A stretch of DNA of 64,000 bases from Senimuribacter sp049852125 (GTDB lineage: Bacteria; Bacillota; Clostridia; Peptostreptococcales; Anaerovoracaceae): the NCBI RefSeq assembly GCF_049852125.1, contig NZ_CP187532.1:558001-622000 (forward strand), written 5' to 3'. Positions within the stretch are counted from its first letter, which is position 1; every line of letters begins with the position of its first letter. The notes below the pieces were generated by a model. It saw nothing but the letters and a program-made list of their open reading frames with translations, made no database searches and was not told where the DNA came from. The translations under genes and the position numbers were made by a program. Below are positions 41,783 through 51,346 of this stretch, piece by piece.

Positions 41783-42079
41783 TGACACTATGACTTATTT
41801 ACATGTAGGAAAGTGTCAGATTTTAAGAATGCATAAGTGGAAAATGACACTATTACGTGATGTTAAAGAGGATTGTGTCAGAAAATAGGATAAATATCTG
41901 GAAATTGATAAAAAACAAGTACGGTTTCAGTACAGATAGCGAGATCAAATGGGAATCAGCGAATGAAGACAGGCTGATTTTGACACAACTGGTGCAGTTT
42001 TATCTGAATAGTGTCATTTTCCATATTTCACATTTGTGGAAAATGACACTCTGCGGTCAAATTTATGGAGATTGTGTCA
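41783..42079. repeat. 297-bp dyad element built of four 36-bp TGACAC...GTGTCA units
   Basis: Units of exactly 36 bp: 41783-41818, 41845-41880, 41981-42016 and 42044-42079. Each begins TGACAC and ends GTGTCA. Pairs are spaced 62 and 63 bases, and the set is mirror-symmetric about 41931 within one base. GTGGAAAATGACACT occurs at 41837 and 42036, and AGTGTCATTTTCCA faces it at 42010-42023. A 76-codon frame (41857-42087) lies inside but shows no protein signature. The remaining bases of the gap 41762-42098 are otherwise empty. Same design as the element at 24326 but with different spacing and sequence. Confidence 0.75.
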
Positions 42080-42098
42080 GAAATTAAGAAACCAGATT

Positions 42099-43502
42099 TT
42101 AGTGCAGCATAGAAATCAAAAGACCCGCCGCGATGATGATGAACGCGGCTACGTCGAGGGGACTTTCGAAGATTTTTTCCCGGTTTTGCAGGCGGCTCCA
42201 CACATAGAACAGCACGCCGGGCGCGAACATCATAGCGGAGATCACAATATTGGAAATGCCAGTGGCGTACAGCATCCAAAATCCATAAATGACGCCGAGA
42301 ATGGAAATTAACCAGGCATTGAAGCTGACAGGATTATGGCCGAAACGCCGGTCTTCAAAGCAGGTTTTCAGGCAATACAGGGCGGATAGTACGAAAGGAA
42401 TCATGATTGCGCTGGTTGCCAGGGTATACAGCGCTTGATAGGTGGACGATTGAAAATATACAATAATCAGCAGTACTTGAATGATGGCAGCGGTGAGAAG
42501 GAGTGCGCCGATTGGCGCATGACGGCCATTTTCTTTGGTAAGAAAGCGGGGAAAACAGCCGCCGCAGGCAGGCGCATATGCACTGTCAGCAGTCACGATG
42601 GTATAGGAAAACATGGCGCCTGCTATGGAGATGATGACGCCTATATTGATTAGTGTCGCACCCCACGGTCCCACCACATGAGACAAAAGTACAGCCATGG
42701 CCGGATCTTCCAAATTTGCCAGCTCGCTCCTCGGCATGATTCCCATACTGAGAATGGAAATCAGTACATAAAGAACCAGCAGGGAAAGAAACGAAAGTGT
42801 CGTTGCTTTGCCTGCGATTGCAGTAGATTTAGCGCGGCCCGAGATTACGACTGCGCCTTCAATACCCGTAAAAATCCATACGGTAGTATAGGTGGTTTCC
42901 AGGACTTGCTTTCCCAGAGAATATCCAGTATCCTCACCCAAGAAATTTTCAAGAAAGATGTCCAAATCAAAAGCGCCGAGGAATATGACAAACAGAATAA
43001 ATGCCGCAATCGGCACGATTTTAGCTAAGACGATGATGGTATTGATTGTGACTGCTTCTTGCACGCCGCCCATAATCAGCAGGGTAAATGCCCATACTAA
43101 AATTGAAGCGCCGATGATGGAAGCTAAATTATTACCATCCCCAAACAGTGGAATGAATTGTCCGAGCGCGGCAAAGAGTAATGTTGCGAAGGACACCTGG
43201 GAAAGAATAGCGCTGATCCAGTAACCCCATGCGGAATTAAAGCCGGTGTAAGGACCGAAGCCTTCTCTGGCATAGGTGAAAATACCGCTTTTTAAATTTG
43301 GTCTAACAATGCTAAGTCTGTTAAAACACATGGCAAGGCTATACATGCCTGCGCCTGCAATTGTCCAACCGATGAGAACTGATAGCGTGCCCGCCCCATT
43401 TGCCGCCAAATCGCTGAACATACTGAAAACACCGCTTGCCAACGTTGTACCGATTGCAAAGCAGGTTAATTTGAATAAACCAAGACCTTGTTTTTCCTGC
43501 AT
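42099..43502 (-). CDS. Basic amino acid/polyamine antiporter (APA family, ArcD-like)
   Basis: 467 residues, about 12-13 helices. LFKLTCFAIGTTLASGVFSM is the first APC helix; TVWIFTGIEGAVVISGRAKS and MGIMPRSELANLEDPAMA are typical of arginine/ornithine and lysine/cadaverine antiporters. It probably exchanges a cationic amino acid for its product. No arginine deiminase genes are adjacent. It is a single gene whose upstream side has no strong terminator. Confidence 0.88.
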   Translation of the reverse strand: MQEKQGLGLFKLTCFAIGTTLASGVFSMFSDLAANGAGTLSVLIGWTIAGAGMYSLAMCFNRLSIVRPNLKSGIFTYAREGFGPYTGFNSAWGYWISAILSQVSFATLLFAALGQFIPLFGDGNNLASIIGASILVWAFTLLIMGGVQEAVTINTIIVLAKIVPIAAFILFVIFLGAFDLDIFLENFLGEDTGYSLGKQVLETTYTTVWIFTGIEGAVVISGRAKSTAIAGKATTLSFLSLLVLYVLISILSMGIMPRSELANLEDPAMAVLLSHVVGPWGATLINIGVIISIAGAMFSYTIVTADSAYAPACGGCFPRFLTKENGRHAPIGALLLTAAIIQVLLIIVYFQSSTYQALYTLATSAIMIPFVLSALYCLKTCFEDRRFGHNPVSFNAWLISILGVIYGFWMLYATGISNIVISAMMFAPGVLFYVWSRLQNREKIFESPLDVAAFIIIAAGLLISMLH

Positions 43503-43633
43503 AAAGATTTCCTCGCTGTTTTTTAAAATCGTTAAGCATAATATGTGCAGAGGTCAGGAGGCTTATGCGCGGCTATGGGAAAAAGAAACCTGTTTTATCG
43601 CTGTCCAATTTGTGGTAAGATACCAGTAAGAAA

Positions 43634-44362
43634 GTGAGTATTGAAATGATGACCAATATTTTAGTTGTAATGATAAAATGCCTGGCGGCTATTTTGGCAG
43701 GAATTCTTGCGGGGAATGGAGCTGTGTACTTTTTCAACAAAATGCCGGCGGCATGGCTTTGTGATTATGGAGAAGCTCCGTCTGAGGAACTGAAGGATCA
43801 ATATACGCAGCGAGTCAAAAGCTATCCATGGAAGTTTATATTTACTATGATGTTTGTTATCGTCAATATTAAACTGGTTGTGGATGACTGGCAGTTTGCT
43901 GTGGCGGCGTTTTGCAGTCTCTGGCTTCTTCTGGAAATCGCTATTGCGGATAAAAAGTATCGGATTATACCGGATCAGCTGGTAATTCTTTTGGCAGTCA
44001 CGGCATTCGGATTTATTTCTTATCATAATGGCTGGCAGGACTGTTTTTTCGGCGGACTTGCGGGATTTGGAATTATGGGATTTACAGCCCTTCTTGGAAA
44101 GATGGCGTATCGAAGAAATACCCTGGGAGGCGGCGATATCAAGCTGTTTGCAGCGTTGGGACTGATTATGGGTCTGCGAGGGATTTTTGTTGTGTTTGTA
44201 TTGACAACGTTGCTTAGCGCCGGGCATTTGATCAGTCTTCTTGTGAGAAAGAAAATCCGCCGTACGGATACGATTCCTATGGCTCCGTATATCGCGGCGG
44301 CGGCCGCTGTTTACCTGATTGTTTTGTGGGATTATACTCCTATGCTGCTCCTGTCGCTGTGA
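43634..44362 (+). CDS. A24-family prepilin peptidase
   Basis: 242 residues, about seven helices. The two catalytic aspartates are visible in IAIADKKYRIIPDQL and LGGGDIKLFAALG (GxGD). The N-terminal methylase domain with its CxxC pairs is absent, so it is a peptidase-only form. It would process the pilin-like proteins encoded at 60-62 kb, although those lack the usual cleavage motif. The start is uncertain: GTG 43634 or ATG 43646; neither has a good ribosome site. Confidence 0.82.
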   Translation: MSIEMMTNILVVMIKCLAAILAGILAGNGAVYFFNKMPAAWLCDYGEAPSEELKDQYTQRVKSYPWKFIFTMMFVIVNIKLVVDDWQFAVAAFCSLWLLLEIAIADKKYRIIPDQLVILLAVTAFGFISYHNGWQDCFFGGLAGFGIMGFTALLGKMAYRRNTLGGGDIKLFAALGLIMGLRGIFVVFVLTTLLSAGHLISLLVRKKIRRTDTIPMAPYIAAAAAVYLIVLWDYTPMLLLSL

Positions 44363-44466
44363 GAAACATGCGAGGAGGGATCAGTTTTTTCTCTGTGAAG
44401 AAAAAAACATTTATAGTTGACAGCTTTTGTGTTAATATAGACATAAGAATAAAATGGAGGAAGTAT

Positions 44467-44763
44467 ATGATCACGAGCAAACAGAGAAGCTATTTGCGGG
44501 GATTGGCACAAAGGCTGGACGCCACGGTTTATATAGGAAAACAGGGATTGACAGAAAATGTAATAAAGGAAATCGATACTGGTTTGGCTTGCCGTGAGTT
44601 GGTAAAGGTAAAGATGCAGGAGGGCTGTGAAATGCGGCCGGGAGACGCTGCGGATCAGGTCGCGGGTCAGCTGGGAGCTGAGTTTGTTCAGGCGATTGGC
44701 CGTAAATTTGTTCTTTATCGCAGATCTGAGGATGATCCTAAGATAGAATTACCGAAAAGATAG
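44467..44763 (+). CDS. yhbY: CRM-domain RNA-binding protein (YhbY-like)
   Basis: 98 residues from ATG 44467 with GGAGG (44456-44460). MITSKQRSYLRGLAQRLD, VYIGKQGLTENV (GxxG loop region) and GRKFVLYRR are the CRM signatures. Binds pre-50S ribosomal particles in known homologues. It begins a small conserved run with truA, a deaminase and a lipid-carrier transferase. A longer frame upstream overlaps the peptidase gene and is rejected. Confidence 0.9.
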   Translation: MITSKQRSYLRGLAQRLDATVYIGKQGLTENVIKEIDTGLACRELVKVKMQEGCEMRPGDAADQVAGQLGAEFVQAIGRKFVLYRRSEDDPKIELPKR

Positions 44764-44772
44764 GATCATAAT

Positions 44773-45588
44773 ATGGAACGAAATGTTTTGCTAACAATCG
44801 CGTATGATGGGACATGCTTTTCGGGATGGCAGCGGCAGACGTCTGTCAGAACGGTGCAAGGCGTTTTGGAAGAAGCATTGTCAAAGGTGTGCCGGGCGGA
44901 AATTAAGTTGAACGGAACCAGCCGTACAGACGCAGGCGTGCATGCTATTGGTCAAAGGGCGTCTTTCACGGCGGATTTCGGTATCCCGGTAGAACGGCTT
45001 CCCAGGGCTGTCAATCATCTGCTATCGGCAGGAGGTACTTACCGAACTAAGAGCAGTGATGTTAGAATCCTAGAGGCGAAGGAAATGGAATCTGGATTCC
45101 ATGCCAGATTTGACAGTAAGGGTAAGCAATATCGTTATGTTATTCTTAATACGCCGGAGCCGGACCTTTTTCGAAGAAACTATGTTTATCATATAGCGGA
45201 ACCGTTGGATATCCAGAAGATGCAGGCGGCAGCCGCTTTGATTGAGGGAACGCATGACTTTGCTTGCTTTCAGTCATCAGGCGGCACGCCGAGAGAGACT
45301 ACGATACGGACTGTTTATCAACTGAAGGTAACCTGCAAAGAACGGGATGAAATATGGATTGAGATTGCAGGAGATGGTTTTCTTTATAATATGGTGAGAA
45401 TTATCGCCGGAACACTGGTAGACGTGGGATTGGGAAGAAAAGGCCTGACGGAAATCCCTTTGATGTTAGAAACGGGACGGCGAAGCATGGCTGGGCATAC
45501 AGCGCCGGCGGAAGGGCTTTGCCTGGTTCAGGTGTTTTATGATAATTTAAGTGAAAGAGAGGCAGCAGTATATGGAACAGAGCAATGA
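44773..45588 (+). CDS. truA: tRNA pseudouridine synthase A
   Basis: 271 residues. The catalytic Asp is in NGTSRTDAGVHA; AYDGTCFSGWQRQ at the start and DGFLYNMVRIIAGTLVDVG near the end complete the TruA pattern. It makes pseudouridine at positions 38-40 of tRNAs. Confidence 0.94.
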   Translation: MERNVLLTIAYDGTCFSGWQRQTSVRTVQGVLEEALSKVCRAEIKLNGTSRTDAGVHAIGQRASFTADFGIPVERLPRAVNHLLSAGGTYRTKSSDVRILEAKEMESGFHARFDSKGKQYRYVILNTPEPDLFRRNYVYHIAEPLDIQKMQAAAALIEGTHDFACFQSSGGTPRETTIRTVYQLKVTCKERDEIWIEIAGDGFLYNMVRIIAGTLVDVGLGRKGLTEIPLMLETGRRSMAGHTAPAEGLCLVQVFYDNLSEREAAVYGTEQ

Positions 45589-46042
45589 CAAAAGACTTAG
45601 CTGGGACGAGTATTTTATGGAGATGGCTGAACTGACAGCCAAAAGATCTACTTGCTTGCGCAGACATGTGGGAGCGGTTATTGTAAAGGACAAGCATATT
45701 ATTGCTACTGGATATAACGGCGCGCCGAGAGGTATACGGCATTGTGACGAGTATGGAGGATGTCTTAGACAGAAGTTGCAGATACCGTCAGGACAACGCC
45801 ATGAGCTGTGTAGGGCGCTGCATGCGGAGCAGAACGCGATTATTCAGGCGGCGACTCTGGGGCAGAGCATTGAGGGCGGTACTATCTACATCACCCATCA
45901 GCCTTGCGTTATTTGCGCGAAAATGATTATTAACGCAGGGCTTTCCAGGATAGTAGTACGGGAAGGTTATCCTGATGATCTGGCAGTAGAAATTTTAGAT
46001 GAAGCAGGATTGAAGATTATTATGCTGCAAAAGCAGGACTAG
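45572..46042 (+). CDS. Deoxycytidylate (dCMP) deaminase, ComEB-like
   Basis: 156 residues from ATG 45572 (AGAGAGG upstream), overlapping truA by 17 bases. Zinc and catalytic motifs: LHAEQNAI (HAE) and PCVICAKM (PCxxC). The ATGYNGAPRGIRHCD segment is typical of dCMP deaminases, which supply dUMP for thymidylate. Confidence 0.9.
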   Translation: MEQSNDKRLSWDEYFMEMAELTAKRSTCLRRHVGAVIVKDKHIIATGYNGAPRGIRHCDEYGGCLRQKLQIPSGQRHELCRALHAEQNAIIQAATLGQSIEGGTIYITHQPCVICAKMIINAGLSRIVVREGYPDDLAVEILDEAGLKIIMLQKQD

Positions 46043-46051
46043 AGGACATGT

Positions 46052-47188
46052 ATGGAAATTACGAGACTTACTTTGTTAGGGACGTTTGCACTGGCTTTTG
46101 TTCTGGCCTTTGTGTTTTCGCCTGCAGCGATTAAGCTGGCGCCGAAAATCGGCGCAATGGATGTGCCGAAGGACGCGCGTAGAATGCATACCAAGGCTAT
46201 GCCTCGATTTGGCGGCATGGCGATCTTTATTGGGACTACGGTTTCGCTGATTGTTTTCGCGGGACAAAATGAGAAGATCCTGCCGGTTATCATTGGCGGA
46301 ACGCTGATCTATATTCTGGGTGTGGTGGACGATTTAAAGAATCTGCCGGCAAAGGTGAAATTCGGGGCGCAGGTGATAGTCGCAGCGCTCATGTATTATA
46401 TGGGCTTGCGGATAAAGTTTATTACGGATTATTTTGGAGAAGGCGTGCTGCACTTTGGAACGGCAGTGTGCTTCATTGTAACTATTTTGTGGATTGTAGG
46501 AATTACGAATACGATCAACCTGATTGACGGATTGGATGGATTGGCGGCAGGTACGGCGGCTATTTCGTCTCTTTGTATTGCTTATGTAGCATATATTCAC
46601 GGCAATGAGTACGGCATGATGGTAGTGTGTCTTTCCATGCTGTCTTTGGCGGGAGGCTGTATTGGATTTTTGCCTTTTAACTTCTATCCTGCAAAGATCT
46701 TTATGGGGGACGGCGGATCGTTATTCCTGGGATTTATGATTGCCGCGCTGTCTGTAGTAGGTCCGCTGAAACGATCTACGATTATCGCGGTAGTTGTACC
46801 GGTTATCGTGTTGGGGATTCCTATCTTCGATACGTTTTTCGCTATTTTGAGGCGTGTAGTCAACCGTCGGCCTATTATGGAGGCAGATAAAGGACATTTG
46901 CATCACAGACTGATGGCTTTAGGCTACGGACAGCGCCGAGCTGTTCTAATGCTGTATGGAATCAGTGCGATTATGGGAATGGCGGCGGTTCTGGTAAGTC
47001 GGGAGCTTTATAAGGATGCTTTGGTATTGGTAGGGATTGCAACGATTTACTTATATGTATTCTTAACTGACCCGAATCATAAGATGCCGCATATTAAGGC
47101 TGTGAATATTGCGCGAGAGGAACGAAAGGAAGAACTTAAGCGGGAACCCGGCGAAAATACAGTTTCGGAGGAAATGGAGGAGCAATGA
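46052..47188 (+). CDS. tagO: MraY/WecA/TagO-family undecaprenyl-phosphate sugar-1-phosphate transferase
   Basis: 378 residues, about ten helices. Family motifs: VVDDLKNLPAK (DDxxK), INLIDGLDGLAAG, FMGDGGSLFLGF and GHLHHRL. It starts assembly of wall polymers (teichoic-type or other glycans) by loading N-acetylglucosamine-1-phosphate on undecaprenyl phosphate. The last residues are charged and lie in the cytosol. ATGA overlap with the next gene. Confidence 0.9.
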   Translation: MEITRLTLLGTFALAFVLAFVFSPAAIKLAPKIGAMDVPKDARRMHTKAMPRFGGMAIFIGTTVSLIVFAGQNEKILPVIIGGTLIYILGVVDDLKNLPAKVKFGAQVIVAALMYYMGLRIKFITDYFGEGVLHFGTAVCFIVTILWIVGITNTINLIDGLDGLAAGTAAISSLCIAYVAYIHGNEYGMMVVCLSMLSLAGGCIGFLPFNFYPAKIFMGDGGSLFLGFMIAALSVVGPLKRSTIIAVVVPVIVLGIPIFDTFFAILRRVVNRRPIMEADKGHLHHRLMALGYGQRRAVLMLYGISAIMGMAAVLVSRELYKDALVLVGIATIYLYVFLTDPNHKMPHIKAVNIAREERKEELKREPGENTVSEEMEEQ

Positions 47189-49128
47189 AGGTAAGGAGAA
47201 GGATACTTGCTGTTTTTACGGCGGTATCGTTATTGTTAACGGCTATGCCCGGAGCGGCGTTTGGCGCGGAGGTTTGGCAGGAAGAAAACCGTACAGCTGA
47301 GGAGAACGGTATATCTGTTACTGCCGCGGAGGCAGATTCTGATGATTATGCCGCGTTGGAAAAGGCATCTGATGGAGAGCAGGCGGTTGAAAGAGAGTAT
47401 ATTATTACATCATCCGCTGATCTGACGAAAATGGTGAGACCTTCCGGGGTAGTATCTATCGATTATGCTGGTGATGGAATAGCTTTGATCACCTTGTCGA
47501 AGCAAGCAGACTTAGATGATATCGCAACTGATTTGTCGAAGCAATATCCCGATGTAGATATTCAGCCTAATTATATCTATGAAAGCAGCAATGTTACGAG
47601 AGACCCGTTTCTGAGTCTGCAGTGGGGATTGATAAACGGTTCTGGAGCGGACATTGCTTTTGAACAGGCGTATCGTTTTGTGGCAGCACATAAAAGTACG
47701 ATGAAAGAAACCGTGGTTGCTGTGATAGATTCAGGCTTTGATTTTAATCATCCTGATCTGGCGGCTGTAACTTGGGTAAACCAGGGAGAAACCGCGGGTA
47801 ATGGGAAGGATGATGATGGCAACGGCTATAAGGATGACGTCCACGGCTACGATTTTTCTGGAAAAACGCCGAAAGTATTGTCAACGGCTTTTGGAAAAGG
47901 AAAAAGCAGCGAATATCACCATGGAACGCATTGCGCCGGTATTATCGGAGCAGAGACCGGTAATGATATAGGGATCGCAGGAATCGGCTCTATTTCTGGC
48001 AAGCTGTCCATGATGAGTCTGAAGGTTCTCGGTCCCAATGGAGAGGGATCGGCCTTTAAGGTGATACAGGCTATTCGTTATGCGGAGAAAAACGGCGCAG
48101 ATATTTGTAATCTCAGTATGGGCACGTATCAATATGACAGCGCGCTGTATAAGGCGATGGCGAATTCCAAGATGCTCTTTGTCTGTGCTGCGGGGAATAA
48201 CCGGCGGGATGTGGATCAGTTTCCAATGTATCCGGCTTGCTATAAACTGGAGAATATTATCAGCGTAGGCAATATGGAATCCGGCGGGCAGTTGTACAGG
48301 CTTTCTAACTACGGTAAGACTTCAGTGGATTTAGCAGCGCCGGGGACAGATATCTACAGTACGTTTCCAGGCAATATGTACGAAAATCTCACAGGCACAT
48401 CTATGGCAGCGCCTTTTGTTACGGGGGTAGCTTCCTTGATCCATTCCTATTATGAGGGCATTTCGGCGGCACAGATGCGGATGCTGATTCTGGATAACTG
48501 CAGTTATGCTGTCGGATTGGGCGGCAAGGTGGCGGGAAACCGCTGTCTTAACGCGTATAAGCCTTTGATAGCAGAAAGTAGAGATGCTTTTCTTCCCGAT
48601 AGGATTGCGCCGGTAGTTGAGACGGAAGTGACGGCGATAGAAGGTTCTTATAAAGAGCTTTTAACCATTAAAGCGACCGATGACAGCGGTGATTTGGCAG
48701 AGGTGAGATATGCCAGAGGCAGCCATAATAAAGCATATTTTCGAAATGGCAAAGGGTTCGAGGTGGAACTGGACGAAAACAGCACAGGGATGAAGAAAAT
48801 GGGCGTACCGGGGACTTATAGCGTTTATGCAAGAGATCCATCGGGCAATGAGACGTTGGTAGAGGTTACGTGTACAGCTGACGCGCCGTCGACCATGAAG
48901 CTGAATTATACGAAAAAGTCGTTGGCAAAGGGGCGGAGTTTCAAACTGAGAGCGACGCTGTCAAAGTCAGGCGCTTATGGCCGGAAGCTAACGTATGTAT
49001 CTTCAAATAGAAGTGTTGCGACGGTGACTTCGACAGGGAAAGTAACAGCTAAGAAAAAGGGAACTGCTACGATTACGGTAAAGACCGGAAATCTTCTAAC
49101 GGCAAAGTGTAAGGTGACGGTGAAGTAG
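47185..49128 (+). CDS. Secreted subtilisin-like serine protease with Big_2 domain
   Basis: 647 residues. A signal peptide (residues 1-29, ending AAFGA) precedes an inhibitor-like prodomain, then an S8 catalytic domain with Asp in VVAVIDSGFDFNHPDL, His in HGTHCAGIIG and Ser in GTSMAAPFVTG. The C-terminus is a Big_2 fold (YTKKSLAKGRSFKLRA to KCKVTVK). It probably works outside the cell, attached to wall material through the Ig-like domain. Coupling to the TagO-type gene suggests a cell-surface operon. Confidence 0.92.
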   Translation: MKVRRRILAVFTAVSLLLTAMPGAAFGAEVWQEENRTAEENGISVTAAEADSDDYAALEKASDGEQAVEREYIITSSADLTKMVRPSGVVSIDYAGDGIALITLSKQADLDDIATDLSKQYPDVDIQPNYIYESSNVTRDPFLSLQWGLINGSGADIAFEQAYRFVAAHKSTMKETVVAVIDSGFDFNHPDLAAVTWVNQGETAGNGKDDDGNGYKDDVHGYDFSGKTPKVLSTAFGKGKSSEYHHGTHCAGIIGAETGNDIGIAGIGSISGKLSMMSLKVLGPNGEGSAFKVIQAIRYAEKNGADICNLSMGTYQYDSALYKAMANSKMLFVCAAGNNRRDVDQFPMYPACYKLENIISVGNMESGGQLYRLSNYGKTSVDLAAPGTDIYSTFPGNMYENLTGTSMAAPFVTGVASLIHSYYEGISAAQMRMLILDNCSYAVGLGGKVAGNRCLNAYKPLIAESRDAFLPDRIAPVVETEVTAIEGSYKELLTIKATDDSGDLAEVRYARGSHNKAYFRNGKGFEVELDENSTGMKKMGVPGTYSVYARDPSGNETLVEVTCTADAPSTMKLNYTKKSLAKGRSFKLRATLSKSGAYGRKLTYVSSNRSVATVTSTGKVTAKKKGTATITVKTGNLLTAKCKVTVK

Positions 49129-49195
49129 GGTAGAAAAAGGTATGCACCGAGTGGTCTAGACCTTTTGGATGTATGGCTAAATAGGTATATATGAT

Positions 49196-49227
49196 AAAAC
49201 TGCGGAGCATGTCGGCTCCGCAGTTTT
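49196..49227 (+). terminator. Rho-independent terminator
   Basis: 13-bp stem AAAACTGCGGAGC / GCTCCGCAGTTTT (49196-49208, 49215-49227). Confidence 0.9.
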
Positions 49228-49548
49228 ATTTTACGGCAAAAGACTGTTTGATTTCCTTTGAAGTCTGTGATTCGCCCGATTTTCGCAAAGCTGTTGATTT
49301 TGACCGATGTTACATTATAATATGATAATAAATAATAGTGGATAGTAAATAGAATTTTGGACACTTTCAAAGAAAACTATTTAGTCGCAGTTTACCGTTC
49401 AGAGAAGGACGAGATGCCGGCAAAGTGTTGTTATTTTACAACAGAGCCCGAGAAGAATGAGGCTGCAATAGTGAATTAGGTTCTAAATAATGAAAAGGAC
49501 TGCAAGAAGAAATAGTTCGTCACGCAGCAGGAAATTAGGGAACAATAA
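49228..49548 (+). other. Gene-poor spacer before the VanZ gene
   Basis: Nothing with coding character is seen on either strand. TTGACC (49299) with nearby AT-rich stretches may be part of a weak promoter for the VanZ-like gene, but spacing to a -10 is poor. Confidence 0.3.
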
Positions 49549-50100
49549 ATGATGTCTATTACAATAAGAAAAGAGCTGCTCTTTATGATAGCGGCAATAG
49601 TAGTCGCCGTATATGTTTTGATTAAATGGAGAAGGGGAGCTTCTAAGGAAGAAAAGATACTTGGGGTGAAAGAACTTATCCACATCACCTTCTGCTTATA
49701 CGCAATTGCTTTGGTTGGCGTTACGTTGTTTCCGATTGTGATTCCACCGAATTCTGAGCCCTATATGATGAACTATGTGAATTGGGATATCAGAAATATA
49801 TGCAACTATGGAGATATGCGAAGTTTGGTGGCAAATATAGCTGGGAACATTTTGATGTTCATACCCCTTATGCCGTTGATTAGGTTAACATGGCCGCAGA
49901 AAAAAGTATCTCTGACAAAGGCTGGAATCATATCATTAGGGGTATCCAGTGTTATAGAGGGTTTACAGTATTTGGAAAATATTTTTGCTATTTCAGACTT
50001 TCCGATTCGTATCACGGATATTTCGGATTTGGCTCTTAATTTTATCGGAGGGATATTTGGGTATGGTCATTTTGAATTCTGGAGGAAGCATATCAAATGA
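49549..50100 (+). CDS. VanZ-like membrane protein
   Basis: 183 residues, four to five helices. IAGNILMFIPLMPLIRL and SSVIEGLQYLENIFAI, then RITDISDLALNFIGGIFGY carry the VanZ family pattern. VanZ proteins lower binding of teicoplanin-like glycopeptides in some species, but most genomic homologues are of unknown use. Two ATG codons stand in tandem at the start, with a weak ribosome site. Confidence 0.85.
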   Translation: MMSITIRKELLFMIAAIVVAVYVLIKWRRGASKEEKILGVKELIHITFCLYAIALVGVTLFPIVIPPNSEPYMMNYVNWDIRNICNYGDMRSLVANIAGNILMFIPLMPLIRLTWPQKKVSLTKAGIISLGVSSVIEGLQYLENIFAISDFPIRITDISDLALNFIGGIFGYGHFEFWRKHIK

Positions 50101-50142
50101 AAAATGTAGGAGATATGGTGAAAGAAAGAGCAGGGGGTAACG

Positions 50143-50186
50143 AAAAACTCCTGGCGTCTGGGGAATTTTGGGCGTCAGGAGTTTTT
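50143..50186. terminator. Bidirectional terminator
   Basis: AAAAACTCCTG / CAGGAGTTTTT (50143-50153, 50176-50186) with inner GCG / CGT pairing, between convergent VanZ and PhzF genes. Confidence 0.9.
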
Positions 50187-50207
50187 CTATGTTCATGGTA
50201 TTCTGTA

Positions 50208-51083
50208 CTAAATATGAATTTCACCTTCGGCCAGAACTATGGCGCTGCCGCCGACTTTAATTTGACAATCTTCGCTGGTCGCGTTAATTTCTGTTAAAAT
50301 CATCGATGGCCGACCCATTTTTTCGCCTTGAATGATTTTGCAGGCGTCCTGATTTTTAATCAGGTTATTGAGATGGAAAAAGTATGTCAGCGCGCCGTTG
50401 GAAGTACCCGTAGCGGCTTCTTCGTCGATGTCGTAGAGAGGCGCGAAGTTTCTGGCGTGAGCAGTAACGCCGTCTTCTGCATCCAACGTAAAGGCATGAA
50501 CGCCAGTGACCTCGTAACGTGCGGAGAGATCGGACAGCGCTTTCATATCAGGCTCCATAGCATTCAGGTCAGTTTGGGAGGCAACAGGCATCATAATGTC
50601 TGGCAGTCCCGTGGAAATCAGACGCGGCAATAAAGTGATTTTTGAAGGATCATAGGATGCTCCCATGATATGGTACAGTTCTTTGACAGCGGCGGGATCA
50701 TCCATTGTGCTGATCAAAGTTGGGGACGCCATGTCCATCATGACGAAACCATCCTTTATGTTGATTGAAAGGTCTCCTGCCAGAGTGTGGTTGATACAGG
50801 TGCAGTTTTGACCGATTAAACCCAGGTGCATCAATGCGGCAAAGGAACCGATGGTGGCATGACCGCAAAGATCGACTTCAGCGGCTGGCGTGAAATAACG
50901 AATTTGAAACTCATGATCATCCATTACCTTGATAAAGGCTGTTTCGGAGTAACGCAATTCGGCGGCGGTTTTTACGCAGATTTCGTCAGATGGGAAGTCT
51001 GCGCCTGCAGGAAGAATCACAACGCCGGCAGGATTTCCTCCGAAAGCAGTATCGGTAAAAGCGTCTACAATTAAAAACTTCAT
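50208..51083 (-). CDS. PhzF-family isomerase/epimerase-like protein
   Basis: 291 residues from ATG at 51083 (GAGGAGG upstream on the minus strand); a frame eight codons longer lacks that spacing. Motifs FTDTAFGGNPAGVV, catalytic Glu in LRYSETAF and VDLCGHATIGS. The fold resembles diaminopimelate epimerase. Outside phenazine producers its substrate is unknown. Confidence 0.9.
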   Translation of the reverse strand: MKFLIVDAFTDTAFGGNPAGVVILPAGADFPSDEICVKTAAELRYSETAFIKVMDDHEFQIRYFTPAAEVDLCGHATIGSFAALMHLGLIGQNCTCINHTLAGDLSINIKDGFVMMDMASPTLISTMDDPAAVKELYHIMGASYDPSKITLLPRLISTGLPDIMMPVASQTDLNAMEPDMKALSDLSARYEVTGVHAFTLDAEDGVTAHARNFAPLYDIDEEAATGTSNGALTYFFHLNNLIKNQDACKIIQGEKMGRPSMILTEINATSEDCQIKVGGSAIVLAEGEIHI

Positions 51084-51346
51084 AATGACCTCCTCGTGTA
51101 ACCTCAAATATATAGTTATAGTATAGGTGAAAAAAGAGAATCTGGCAAGAACAATTCTATATTGTATACAATTGTAGTTTTGATATAAAATTATCGGATA
51201 AAAATTATAAAAAAATAACGTTTTGAAGGAAATGTATGTGAAAACGAGGTGAATTATAGCAGCAGATTGCGTAAAGCCGTTTTGGCACGCCTATACTATT
51301 AAGGTCACTGAAAGGTGACAATTTGAGAAAAAGAGGAGAAATAATT

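Noticed and set aside
41783..42079. CRISPR array reading of the 36-bp units
   Set aside because: Only the unit ends are conserved, spacers are unequal (26, 100, 27 bases), orientation is mirror-like, and no cas gene is present.
41857..42087. 76-codon frame inside the 36-bp unit element
   Set aside because: No ribosome site, runs through repeat units, and shows no recognisable protein sequence.
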